A stretch of DNA of 5,687 nucleotides from Thermohalobaculum sp039026295 (GTDB taxonomy: Bacteria > Pseudomonadota > Alphaproteobacteria > Rhodobacterales > Rhodobacteraceae), in the NCBI GenBank assembly GCA_039026295.1, contig JBCCMP010000343.1:1-5687 (forward strand). Reading direction: 5' to 3'. The notes under the pieces were generated by a model that did no database searches, was not told the DNA's origin, and saw only the letters and a program-made list of their open reading frames with translations. A program made the position numbers and the translations under genes. Shown piece after piece: positions 1-5,131 of the stretch (position 1 is the stretch's first letter; each line of letters opens with the position of its first letter).

Positions 1-390
1 CACCTGCCGCCCGAAGGTGGTGGCGATCGCTCCGATCTCCTCGATCCCGGCCGCGCCGGAATAGCGCATGATGACGTCGAAGACATAGCGCTCGCATGTC
101 ATCAGATCGCACAGCGGCATCAGGGCTGCGACCATCTCGGAGACGGTGCGGGGCGCGCGCGCGGCCGCCATCCGGTCCAGTTCTGCATCGATCCGCGCGC
201 CGATGATCAGGTCCATCAGCGCGTCCTTGTCCTTGAAGTGGGCGAAAAACGTGCCCTTCGCGGTGCCGGCGCGCAAGACGACCTCTTCCACGCGCAATGC
301 TTCGAAGCCGGCATCGGCAATCACGTCCTCCGCCGCCGCGATCAAGCGGGCGCGGGTCTCCAGTGTTCTCTTCTGTACGGCTCGGGCCAT
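1..390 (-). CDS. TetR-family transcriptional regulator, N-terminal part (truncated by window edge)
   Basis: The first 130 residues of a DNA-binding repressor; the 3' end lies beyond the left edge. The N-terminal helix-turn-helix of the TetR family is clear: an entry helix (TRARLIAAAEDVIADAGF, residues 12-29), then a recognition region at about 33-53 with AGTAKGTFFAHF in place of the usual AGVSxGTxYxHF, followed by KDKDAL. The rest would be the ligand-binding domain, of which only the first helices are present; C94 and C99 lie there. The ATG at 388-390 is preceded by AGAAAGG at suitable spacing. The gene is divergent from the quinone oxidoreductase at 491, and the shared spacer carries three palindromes, the classic arrangement of a local TetR repressor that controls itself and its neighbour. 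The family assignment is firm; the inducer is unknown, with a quinone or electrophile the natural guess from the neighbour. Confidence 0.93.
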   Translation of the reverse strand, partial: MARAVQKRTLETRARLIAAAEDVIADAGFEALRVEEVVLRAGTAKGTFFAHFKDKDALMDLIIGARIDAELDRMAAARAPRTVSEMVAALMPLCDLMTCERYVFDVIMRYSGAAGIEEIGAIATTFGRQV

Positions 391-410
391 GGCCCTTTCT
401 GGCAAAAAAA

Positions 411-424
411 CTGACCGGGGTCAA
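411..424. promoter_or_regulatory. Operator copy 1 of 3 (CTGACCGGGGTCAA)
   Basis: A 14-bp imperfect palindrome, one of three copies of TTGACC-NN-GGTCAA in the divergent spacer. This one is closest to the tetR start, about 20 bp from it, so a bound repressor would block that gene's early transcription. Its assignment as the TetR operator rests on symmetry, repetition and position; binding is not shown. Confidence 0.65.
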
Positions 425-432
425 ATTTATTA

Positions 433-446
433 TTGACCGCGGTCAT
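433..446. promoter_or_regulatory. Operator copy 2 of 3 (TTGACCGCGGTCAT)
   Basis: The central copy, with 13 of 14 positions fitting the symmetric consensus. Its left half TTGACC could also serve as a -35 hexamer for the plus-strand oxidoreductase gene, with an AT-rich stretch near 456-463 (for example TTAAAT) as a poor -10. The centre lies 22 bp from copy 1, close to two helical turns. Confidence 0.7.
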
Positions 447-462
447 TTTATCTCGCATTAAA

Positions 463-476
463 TTGACCACGGTCAA
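463..476. promoter_or_regulatory. Operator copy 3 of 3 (TTGACCACGGTCAA)
   Basis: A palindrome with perfect arms (TTGACC/GGTCAA) that ends 14 bp before the oxidoreductase ATG. Read on the minus strand it provides TTGACC as a possible -35 for tetR, followed at 18 bp by GATAAA (455-450). The centre is 30 bp from copy 2, near three helical turns, so all three sites could face roughly the same side of the helix. Confidence 0.7.
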
Positions 477-490
477 ATTAGGAGAGAATC

Positions 491-1090
491 ATGAACACCC
501 AACCGAAACGCATCTTCGTCCTGAACGGTCACCCGGCGGAGAATTCGCTGAACCGCGCGCTGGCCGAAACCTATGCCCAGTCTGCCCGCGATGCCGGGCA
601 CGATGTCCGGCTGACGCACCTGCACGATCTGACCTTCGATCTGGATTTCGAATTCGGCAGCTACAAATCCATCAAGCCGCTGGAACCGGGGCTCGAGACG
701 GTCCTGTCGGATATCGAATGGAGCCAGCACATGGTCCTGACCACCCCGATGTGGTGGGGCGGGTTGCCCGCAAAACTGAAGGGTCTGATCGACCGCGTCA
801 TGCTGCCGGGCCGCGCCTTCAGCACGCGAAAGACCGACTGGATGGGAATGCCCACGCCCATGCTGGCGGGCCGGACCGGCCGGGTCATCATGACCTCGGA
901 CACGCCGAACTGGTTCATGCGCTGGGTCTATCGCAACGCCCTCGTGCGTCAGCTGCGCAGCCAGATCCTCGGCTTTGTCGGGATCAGCCCCGCGAAGGTC
1001 ACGCACTTCACCGGTGCCAGTGCTCCGGCCGACGGCAAGGTGGATCGCTGGATGGACACGGTTCGCGGCTTTGGCGCAGTGGCAGCGTGA
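491..1090 (+). CDS. NAD(P)H quinone oxidoreductase, flavodoxin-like fold (NQO1/MdaB/KefF superfamily)
   Basis: A 199-residue cytosolic flavoprotein of the Flavodoxin_2 superfamily, whose members use FAD or FMN to pass two electrons from NAD(P)H to quinones or other electrophiles, avoiding semiquinone radicals. The first beta-strand and flavin-phosphate loop are visible as IFVLNGHPAENSLNRAL (residues 8-24). The family signature TPMWWGGLPAKLKGLIDRV lies at 85-103, followed by a PGRAF segment (106-110) typical of these reductases. Length is normal. The ATG at 491 has AGGAG at 480-484, six bases upstream. The gene is divergent from a TetR regulator and has an array of palindromes ending just before its ribosome-binding site, so I infer it is that regulator's main target, induced by a toxic substrate. 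The exact substrate and the FAD or FMN preference cannot be read from the sequence. Confidence 0.92.
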   Translation: MNTQPKRIFVLNGHPAENSLNRALAETYAQSARDAGHDVRLTHLHDLTFDLDFEFGSYKSIKPLEPGLETVLSDIEWSQHMVLTTPMWWGGLPAKLKGLIDRVMLPGRAFSTRKTDWMGMPTPMLAGRTGRVIMTSDTPNWFMRWVYRNALVRQLRSQILGFVGISPAKVTHFTGASAPADGKVDRWMDTVRGFGAVAA

Positions 1091-1099
1091 GCCCGAAAA

Positions 1100-1133
1100 T
1101 CGCGTGGGCCGGACGCCCGGCCCATGCTCGCGA
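1100..1133 (+). terminator. Strong GC-rich hairpin between oxidoreductase and pepT, possible terminator or attenuator
   Basis: An 8-bp perfect stem, TGGGCCGG / CCGGCCCA (1105-1112 / 1117-1124), closes on the tetraloop ACGC. It can be extended by TCGCG / CGCGA (1100-1104 / 1129-1133) across a 4-base bulge. It starts 10 bases after the oxidoreductase stop codon, where a terminator would sit. No U-tract follows on either strand, so it is not a canonical intrinsic terminator; transcript 3'-end protection or partial uncoupling of pepT from the upstream gene are alternatives. Confidence 0.4.
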
Positions 1134-1212
1134 CTTGCGCTGGCGACCCGCGCTTGCAGGGCATGCCGCAATCTGCCAATCCGGTGCGAACAGTCTTTGC
1201 CGGAGACCACGC

Positions 1213-2460
1213 ATGTCCGCACCCTTCACTGCCGAACTGGAAGACCGCATCGTCCGTTATTGCGCGGTGGACTCGCAGTCGGACGAAGCCTCGCCCAGCG
1301 TGCCGAGCACGGCGGTCCAGTACGACATGCTGAACCTGCTGGTCGGTGAACTCAAGGCCATGGGAGCGGCGGATGTGACGTTGACGGACTATGCAACGGT
1401 CCTGGCAACACTCCCCGCGACGGTTCCGGATGCACCGGTTTTCGGCCTGATGGCCCATGTGGATACCGCGCCTGCCTTTGCCGCCGCCGGGGTAAAACCC
1501 GTCGTGCACCGGGCGTACAATGGCGGTCCGATCAGGTTCGCCGACAACCACGATCTCGAGCTTTCGCCAGAGGAATTTCCCTATCTGGCGCAGAAGACCG
1601 GCGATGACATCATCACCGCAAGCGGCACTACACTGCTCGGCGCCGACGACAAGGCCGGGGTCGCGATTGCCATGACCATGGCGCAGCACCTGCTGGAGAA
1701 TCCCGATATCCCGCACGGCGAGATCCGGCTGGTCTTCACCACGGACGAGGAAATCGGCCGCGGCGTGCAGCCGGTGCTGGCCAAGGACATCAAGGCCGAT
1801 TTTGCCTACACGCTGGACGGAGCCGAAGTGGGGATGTTCGAATACGAGAGCTTCTCTGCCGACAAGGCGGTGGTGACGGTCGAGGGGGTTTCGATCCATC
1901 CGGGCACCGCCAAGGACATGCTGGTCAATGCACTGCATCTGGCGGCCAAGATTATCGCGACACTTCCACAGGCGACCCGCACGCCAGAGACGACAAGAGG
2001 CCGCGAAGGCTTCATCATGATTACCGAGATGTCGGGATCTGCCGCGAAGGCCGAACTGCAGTTCATCCTGCGCGACTTCGAACGGGACGGGCTGGAGGCC
2101 CATGGCACCCTGCTGCGCGACGTCTGCGCGGCGGTTCAGGCGACCGAGCCGCGGGCACGGATCGACGTCGAGATCAGCCACCAGTACCGCAACATGCGCT
2201 ACTGGCTGGAGGACGACATGCGGCCTGTCGATCTGGCACTCGCCGCCTACCGCGCGACGGGTATCGAGCCGGAAATCCACGCGATCCGGGGCGGCACCGA
2301 CGGTTCCCGCCTGACCGAATTCGGAGTGCCGACGCCGAACATCTTTACCGGCATGCAGAACCTGCACGGGCCCCTGGAATGGATCAGCGTACAGGACATG
2401 GCCAAGGCGACCGAGGTCTGCGTCAACCTCGCGCAGATCGTGGCGGCTGACGCTCGCTGA
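1213..2460 (+). CDS. pepT: Peptidase T (tripeptide aminopeptidase, M20B family)
   Basis: A 415-residue cytosolic di-zinc aminopeptidase that removes the N-terminal residue from tripeptides in peptide turnover. All expected catalytic features are present: MAHVDTAP (80-87) with zinc ligand H82 and D84; GADDKAG (143-149) with bridging D145; TTDEEIGRG (176-184) with the general base E179 and ligand E180; TLDGAE (200-205) with ligand D202; and NLHGP (383-387) with ligand H385. The lid-domain SIHPG (227-231), with H229, and RGGTDGS (359-365) are also typical of PepT. Length is close to the usual 405-410. The ATG at 1213 is preceded by CGGAGA (1201-1206) at six bases. Longer upstream readings in this frame cross the oxidoreductase gene and are not real. 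The gene lies 122 bp after the oxidoreductase on the same strand, separated by a hairpin; no functional link between the two is evident. Confidence 0.97.
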   Translation: MSAPFTAELEDRIVRYCAVDSQSDEASPSVPSTAVQYDMLNLLVGELKAMGAADVTLTDYATVLATLPATVPDAPVFGLMAHVDTAPAFAAAGVKPVVHRAYNGGPIRFADNHDLELSPEEFPYLAQKTGDDIITASGTTLLGADDKAGVAIAMTMAQHLLENPDIPHGEIRLVFTTDEEIGRGVQPVLAKDIKADFAYTLDGAEVGMFEYESFSADKAVVTVEGVSIHPGTAKDMLVNALHLAAKIIATLPQATRTPETTRGREGFIMITEMSGSAAKAELQFILRDFERDGLEAHGTLLRDVCAAVQATEPRARIDVEISHQYRNMRYWLEDDMRPVDLALAAYRATGIEPEIHAIRGGTDGSRLTEFGVPTPNIFTGMQNLHGPLEWISVQDMAKATEVCVNLAQIVAADAR

Positions 2461-2466
2461 AGCCGT

Positions 2467-3432
2467 TCAGGCCTTCAACGCCATCGATATCTCGACATTG
2501 GTGATCCAGCCGACAATGGGTTCATCCGGATTGCCGGTCTCGGTCACGATGACGTCCTGACAGCCATTGTGGGCTTCCATTCGGGCCTTTGCGTCGGCCA
2601 GCGACCGGTCCGCGCCGATGTAGGCAATGTATCCGGTCAGGAAAGACTCGAAACTCATGTCCTCGTGAAACTCTGTCTTCAGATCCAGCAGCTTCTCAAG
2701 CGTGTCCGTTTTGATGTCGAAATCAACCGTCTGTTTGTCGGGATCGGCAGCAGAAGGCTCGCGGGCCACTTTAAGCATTTCGTGCCAGGTTGACCTGTGC
2801 AGGACTGCACGGCATCCATTGGACGGCGTGCGGATCAGAAGACGCGTGATCGGTCGCTTCCCACCGATTTTCGCATCCCTGAAGGCTTCTGAAATCTCCT
2901 TGAGCGAGGTGTTTCCAAGAACATTCTCGGGGGCGGTCACCTTTCCCATGATCGACGTTTCCGGGATCATCGCATCTGTTACCTTGGTCTCGCTCAGGCG
3001 ATCCGAGGTGAGTTTGACGAGGTCTTTGGTGGCTTCGTTCGCCGCCTTGAAATTGTCTTTGCTGAAGTAGAACGCCAGGACCGTGCCGACCCATGTGCCG
3101 AACAGCGGCAAAAGAGCCGCAAACACCCAGCGCGAAGTTTCTAGGGCTGCCTTCTTGTCCTCTGGCCCGCCCATGGCGCTCGTTGCAACTGCCGTCGTCA
3201 ATACGGCGATCGAGATGCCAACAAGTGCCCAACTGGACCATTTTATCACGTTGCCGCCAAGCCGTTCCCGCCAGCTCTCATCGCTCTGTTGCGCCGCAGC
3301 TGATGACTGACGGTTCGGCTCGTCTGACTTGTAAATCCGGCGTCGGTAAATCTCGACGAAGAGTCCGAGGAAAAACACCGCTATGAAAAGAAGTATCAGT
3401 ACGGCGATCACAACGAATGGATGAACTGTCAT
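2467..3432 (-). CDS. Inner-membrane protein: three TM helices plus divergent cytosolic CBS pair (Bateman-like module)
   Basis: A 321-residue protein that I cannot assign to a named family. Helix 1 spans about residues 5-27, helix 2 about 68-88 and helix 3 about 102-124. The positive cluster YRRRIYK (29-35) after helix 1 and KDNFKAANEATK after helix 3 predict an outside N-terminus and a cytosolic C-terminus. The segment LPLFGTWVGTVLAFYFSKDNF (about 108-128) looks like a conserved signature. The soluble part resembles two CBS motifs. The first begins VTDAMIPE (151-158) and continues through SLKEISEAF and RPITRLLIR. The second (about 262-317) is clearer: SLADAKARMEAHNGCQDVIV, then PIVGWITNVEI. 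CBS pairs usually bind adenine nucleotides and gate an attached domain, so a ligand-sensing membrane role is an inference. The ATG at 3432 has GAGG six bases upstream; an in-frame TTG at 3447 would add five residues. GC at third positions is lower in the N-terminal 40 codons (24 of 40) than in the neighbours. It converges with pepT, 6 bp apart. Confidence 0.85.
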   Translation of the reverse strand: MTVHPFVVIAVLILLFIAVFFLGLFVEIYRRRIYKSDEPNRQSSAAAQQSDESWRERLGGNVIKWSSWALVGISIAVLTTAVATSAMGGPEDKKAALETSRWVFAALLPLFGTWVGTVLAFYFSKDNFKAANEATKDLVKLTSDRLSETKVTDAMIPETSIMGKVTAPENVLGNTSLKEISEAFRDAKIGGKRPITRLLIRTPSNGCRAVLHRSTWHEMLKVAREPSAADPDKQTVDFDIKTDTLEKLLDLKTEFHEDMSFESFLTGYIAYIGADRSLADAKARMEAHNGCQDVIVTETGNPDEPIVGWITNVEISMALKA

Positions 3433-3590
3433 TTTAAACCTCAGCAAATAATGCTCGAGGTTAAGGAATTTTTCTTCTACGTCAATCTCGCACTGAATCC
3501 GGAAAACCGAAATAGAATTTCGTAGACTGGAATATTCCGGACCCGCGGGAAGGGTAATGAAAGTCCCCGAAAGAAACGGGTCAACACAAT
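3433..3590. other. AT-richer leader upstream of the membrane-CBS gene, with short palindromes
   Basis: A non-coding stretch between two minus-strand genes, visibly richer in A and T than its surroundings. It holds a perfect 10-bp palindrome GGAATATTCC (3529-3538), a 6-bp inverted repeat CGAAAT-AGA-ATTTCG (3508-3522) and a weak CCCG/CGGG repeat (3566-3580). A minus-strand TTGACG (3485-3480) with TAACCT 16 bases on (3463-3458) is a poor promoter candidate. The palindromes could be operators for the membrane-CBS gene; nothing identifies a regulator. Confidence 0.35.
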
Positions 3591-3605
3591 CGGAGTTCTG
3601 CTCCG
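3591..3605 (-). terminator. Weak hairpin just after the VOC gene stop, possible operon terminator
   Basis: A perfect 5-bp inverted repeat, CGGAG-TTCTG-CTCCG on the plus strand, begins five bases beyond the stop codon of the minus-strand hydrolase-VOC operon. On the transcript it is followed by AUUGUGUUG, which is only moderately U-rich, so termination efficiency would be low. Position is the main argument. Confidence 0.3.
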
Positions 3606-3609
3606 GCCA

Positions 3610-4044
3610 CTATAGCCGAGATACCTGCAAATTGGCACCGGCCGGATCAGGTTCTGCGCCAGCCAAAGTGCCGCTCCGGCCATCAGATGAGCGCGTTTGC
3701 ACCAAATCATGATGGACGTGAAACCGGTTCCCCATCATGTCCTGAAATGTGAACTGGCGCAGGCCCCAGGGCTTGTTCGCGATGGGGTCCACGATGTCGA
3801 CCCCCGTCGCCTGTATGTCGGCATAGGCGGCGTCCACATCCTCGGCAAAGACCCAGAGCGTCGCTGGCGGGATCGGCGCGTCTGATCTGCGGAAGAAAAT
3901 CGCAGTCTCGCCATGGCTGACGGCGCCGATGTCACCGCTGGGATAGAGCCATTCGATCTTGAAGCCCAGCTTGTCACGGTACCAGATCTGCGCCGCCTCG
4001 ACGTCGCGGACGGGCAGTTCCGGAACGGGCTGGGTAAAGATCAT
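3610..4044 (-). CDS. VOC-fold (glyoxalase/bleomycin-resistance-like) protein with probable run-on C-terminus
   Basis: A 144-residue small cytosolic protein of the vicinal oxygen chelate superfamily, whose members include glyoxalase I, ring-cleaving dioxygenases and drug-binding proteins. It shows the usual order: PVPELPVRDVEAAQIWYRDKLGF (6-28), FF after a GETA strand (46-51), LWVFAEDVDAAYADIQATGVDI (63-84), PWGLRQFTFQDMMGNRFHVHHD (92-113). The last segment is the typical family ending, so about 30 extra residues (115-144) are unexpected and look non-coding. Only weak metal-ligand candidates are seen, so a bleomycin-resistance-like or isomerase-type member is as likely as a metalloenzyme. The ATG (4042-4044) overlaps the TGA of the upstream hydrolase by one base (TGATG), with no clear ribosome-binding site, so translation is probably coupled. 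Its job is probably tied to the hydrolase pathway; the substrate is unknown. Confidence 0.88.
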   Translation of the reverse strand: MIFTQPVPELPVRDVEAAQIWYRDKLGFKIEWLYPSGDIGAVSHGETAIFFRRSDAPIPPATLWVFAEDVDAAYADIQATGVDIVDPIANKPWGLRQFTFQDMMGNRFHVHHDLVQTRSSDGRSGTLAGAEPDPAGANLQVSRL

Positions 4045-4733
4045 CAGAGGATTTTCGAGGTGATCGGACCGAGGCCTTCGACCTCTACCTTGATCAGGTC
4101 GCCCGGCACCAGCTTGCCGACGCCTGCAGGGGTGCCGGTCATGATCAGGTCACCGGCCGCGACCCGCATCGAGCGGGAGATGAAGCTGATCACTTCGGGT
4201 ACCGACCAGATCATCTGGGCAAGATCGCCGTCCTGACGCAGTTCGTCATTGACCCATGACCGGATGAAACCGGAGCCTAGATGGCCGGTCACGGCGACCG
4301 GTTGAAGCGGGCCGATGACGGCAGACTTGTCGAACCCCTTGCCCCAGTCCCAGGGGCGGCGCAGTTCCTTGGCCTGGCCCTGCAGGTCGCGGCGGGTCAG
4401 ATCATTGCCGACACCGTAACCCCAGACATGGCTCAGTGCCTCGTCTTCGGGGATATCGGTTCCGCCCGAGCCGAGGGCGACGACCATCTCGCCTTCGTAG
4501 TGCAGATCATCGGTTTCCGGCGGGAAGGCGATGGTCTCGCCGTCATAGGCAATTTCCGATGGCGGCTTGCCGAAGAAAAACGGGGGATCGCGATCCGGAT
4601 CGCCGCCCATTTCCCGCGTGTGCTCGGCATAGTTGCGTCCGACGCAAAAGATGCGGCGAACCGGGAAGCGCTCCTCGGAGCCCGAGATGTCGGCGGTCGG
4701 GACGGGTGGCGGGGCAAAGACGTAGTCGGGCAT
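4044..4733 (-). CDS. Fumarylacetoacetate hydrolase-family protein (fumarylpyruvate hydrolase-like)
   Basis: A 229-residue cytosolic metal-dependent C-C hydrolase or decarboxylase of the FAH superfamily. The compact single-domain length matches the fumarylpyruvate hydrolase/YcgM branch rather than the ~420-residue animal-type enzyme. Visible motifs are RIFCVGRNYAEHTREMG (27-43) with candidate catalytic H38; PPFFFGKP (50-57); the metal ligands E80 and E82 in HYEGEMV; D111 in VGNDLTRRDLQ as third ligand; GKGFDKSAVIGP (131-142); and TGTPAGVG (199-206). Such enzymes cleave diketo acids such as fumarylpyruvate to fumarate and pyruvate at the end of gentisate-type pathways; the true substrate here is not determinable. 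The ATG at 4733 has a very strong AAGGAGG (4738-4744) four bases upstream. It is the first gene of a two-gene operon with the VOC protein, joined by a one-base stop/start overlap. No isomerase or dioxygenase partner is within the window. Confidence 0.93.
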   Translation of the reverse strand: MPDYVFAPPPVPTADISGSEERFPVRRIFCVGRNYAEHTREMGGDPDRDPPFFFGKPPSEIAYDGETIAFPPETDDLHYEGEMVVALGSGGTDIPEDEALSHVWGYGVGNDLTRRDLQGQAKELRRPWDWGKGFDKSAVIGPLQPVAVTGHLGSGFIRSWVNDELRQDGDLAQMIWSVPEVISFISRSMRVAAGDLIMTGTPAGVGKLVPGDLIKVEVEGLGPITSKIL

Positions 4734-4740
4734 GGGTCCT

Positions 4741-4771
4741 CCTTGGAATTGGGTGCTGATCTAATCCAAGG
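4741..4771 (-). promoter_or_regulatory. Inverted repeat in hydrolase leader that overlaps the Shine-Dalgarno sequence
   Basis: A perfect 7-bp repeat, CCTTGGA (4741-4747) and TCCAAGG (4765-4771). On the mRNA, CCUUGGA would pair with UCCAAGG, whose last four bases are the AAGG of the AAGGAGG ribosome-binding site, so the stem could hide the site. A second 6-bp repeat, AATTGG/CCAATT (4747-4752 / 4777-4782), and a direct GGGTGC pair (4751-4756, 4770-4775) lie in the same stretch, which could equally be a DNA operator. A weak minus-strand promoter (CTGCCA at 4814-4809, 17 bases, TTCAAT at 4791-4786) would place the start just before it. Confidence 0.35.
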
Positions 4772-4793
4772 GTGCGCCAATTTGAATTGAATT

Positions 4794-4890
4794 GTGCCTG
4801 CCTTCCGATGGCAGACGCCCGGCGGCACCTCGCGCATTGATCCCCGGCTGGGCGCATGCCCGTGGCTCGGTACCTGGAGGTGCATGGTCA
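4794..4890. other. Non-coding spacer with a short hairpin; no convincing gene
   Basis: Together with its flanks this belongs to a ~400-bp stretch without a convincing protein gene. It has CTGCC/GGCAG (4798-4802 / 4810-4814), nested in GTGCC/GGCAC (4794-4798 / 4824-4828). A 9-codon plus-strand reading (ATG at 4884, TGGAGG before it) ends at 4913 and is too short to call. Confidence 0.3.
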
Positions 4891-4932
4891 GAGAAAAGGT
4901 GGGCGCACCGTGAGGGGGATGACGGTGCGCCC
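4891..4932 (-). terminator. 11-bp perfect GC-rich hairpin with following U-rich stretch
   Basis: GGGCGCACCGT (4901-4911) and ACGGTGCGCCC (4922-4932) form a perfect 11-bp stem around a 10-base loop. On the minus strand the stem is followed after three bases by UUUUCUC, giving a plausible intrinsic terminator; no U-rich run follows on the plus strand. It would insulate the hydrolase operon from anything transcribed upstream. Confidence 0.5.
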
Positions 4933-5009
4933 GGTTGGATCCGAACCCGATCTCTCGGGAGGATGCAGGTTCAACGCGCCTGACGGGCGGCTCCGTTGCA
5001 GGAAACTGC
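4893..5009 (-). ncRNA. Candidate small RNA with C-rich, anti-Shine-Dalgarno-like motifs (speculative)
   Basis: Read on the minus strand, this spacer contains a hairpin CCCGA-GAGA-UCGGG (4959-4946) with a GNRA-type tetraloop, and downstream of it a perfect 11-bp GC-rich hairpin (4932-4901) followed by ACCUUUUCUC, a plausible intrinsic 3' end. C-rich runs, CAUCCUCCC beside the first stem and CAUCCCCCUC in the loop of the second, resemble anti-ribosome-binding-site motifs of some alphaproteobacterial small RNAs. A poor promoter (TTGATC 5044-5039, 17 bases, ACAAAT 5021-5016) would start it near 5009. No homologue is recognised, and the structures might instead serve as extra terminators. Confidence 0.25.
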
Positions 5010-5044
5010 TAAAAAATTTGTTGTGAAGTGCGGGTGATGATCAA

Positions 5045-5075
5045 CAAAAAAGGCGCGGATCCTGGATCCGCGCCT
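5045..5075 (-). terminator. Intrinsic terminator of the heptad-repeat protein gene
   Basis: A perfect 11-bp stem, AGGCGCGGATC / GATCCGCGCCT (5051-5061 / 5065-5075), with a 3-base loop, followed on the minus strand by an unbroken run of six U. It lies about 57 bases beyond the stop codon of the minus-strand repeat protein, the only gene it can serve. Confidence 0.9.
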
Positions 5076-5092
5076 CTCCGGGTGCAGCGGCT

Positions 5093-5104
5093 TGTCGGCC
5101 GACA
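5093..5104. repeat. 12-bp perfect palindrome in the repeat gene's 3' untranslated region
   Basis: TGTCGGCCGACA lies between the stop codon at 5132 and the terminator. It may be a chance GC-rich palindrome or a minor additional hairpin; no protein site is identified. Confidence 0.3.
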
Positions 5105-5131
5105 TCACCCCCGTTTCAAGCCCTGTGGGCC

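Noticed and set aside
433..1212. A 675-codon reading of pepT extending upstream to 433.
   Set aside because: It crosses the oxidoreductase gene in another frame, and its upstream part has no family resemblance; the ATG at 1213 has its own ribosome-binding site and begins the family homology.
949..2367. Long open frame antisense to pepT (472 codons).
   Set aside because: A shadow frame from high-GC third positions; its product is Arg/Gly/His-rich without recognisable motifs, opposite a clear pepT.
2457..2470. CTGAA-GCCG-TTCAG hairpin between pepT and the convergent membrane gene as a bidirectional terminator.
   Set aside because: Only five pairs with no U-run on either side; the symmetry partly follows from both genes ending in TGA at mirrored positions.
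3477..3710. 77-codon minus-strand frame after the VOC core.
   Set aside because: It overlaps the VOC 3' end and the AT-rich leader and has no ribosome-binding site or motif; it is of interest only as the alternative frame near the suspected frameshift.
2467..4733. A defence island or conflict system made of the membrane-CBS gene plus neighbours.
   Set aside because: The flanking genes are ordinary metabolic enzymes, and there is no nuclease, cyclase, protease or toxin-like partner in the window.
4281..4790. 169-codon plus-strand frame opposite the hydrolase.
   Set aside because: Antisense shadow of a gene with a full set of catalytic motifs; no family features of its own.
4915..4985. tRNA-like stretch: the plus strand reads GAPGWIRTR, resembling the spurious proteins often called over antisense tRNA genes, and the minus strand has GGTTCGGATCC like a T-arm.
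   Set aside because: The loop would be TTCGGAT with G at the near-invariant A58, the T-stem has only two pairs, and no anticodon arm or acceptor pairing can be built.
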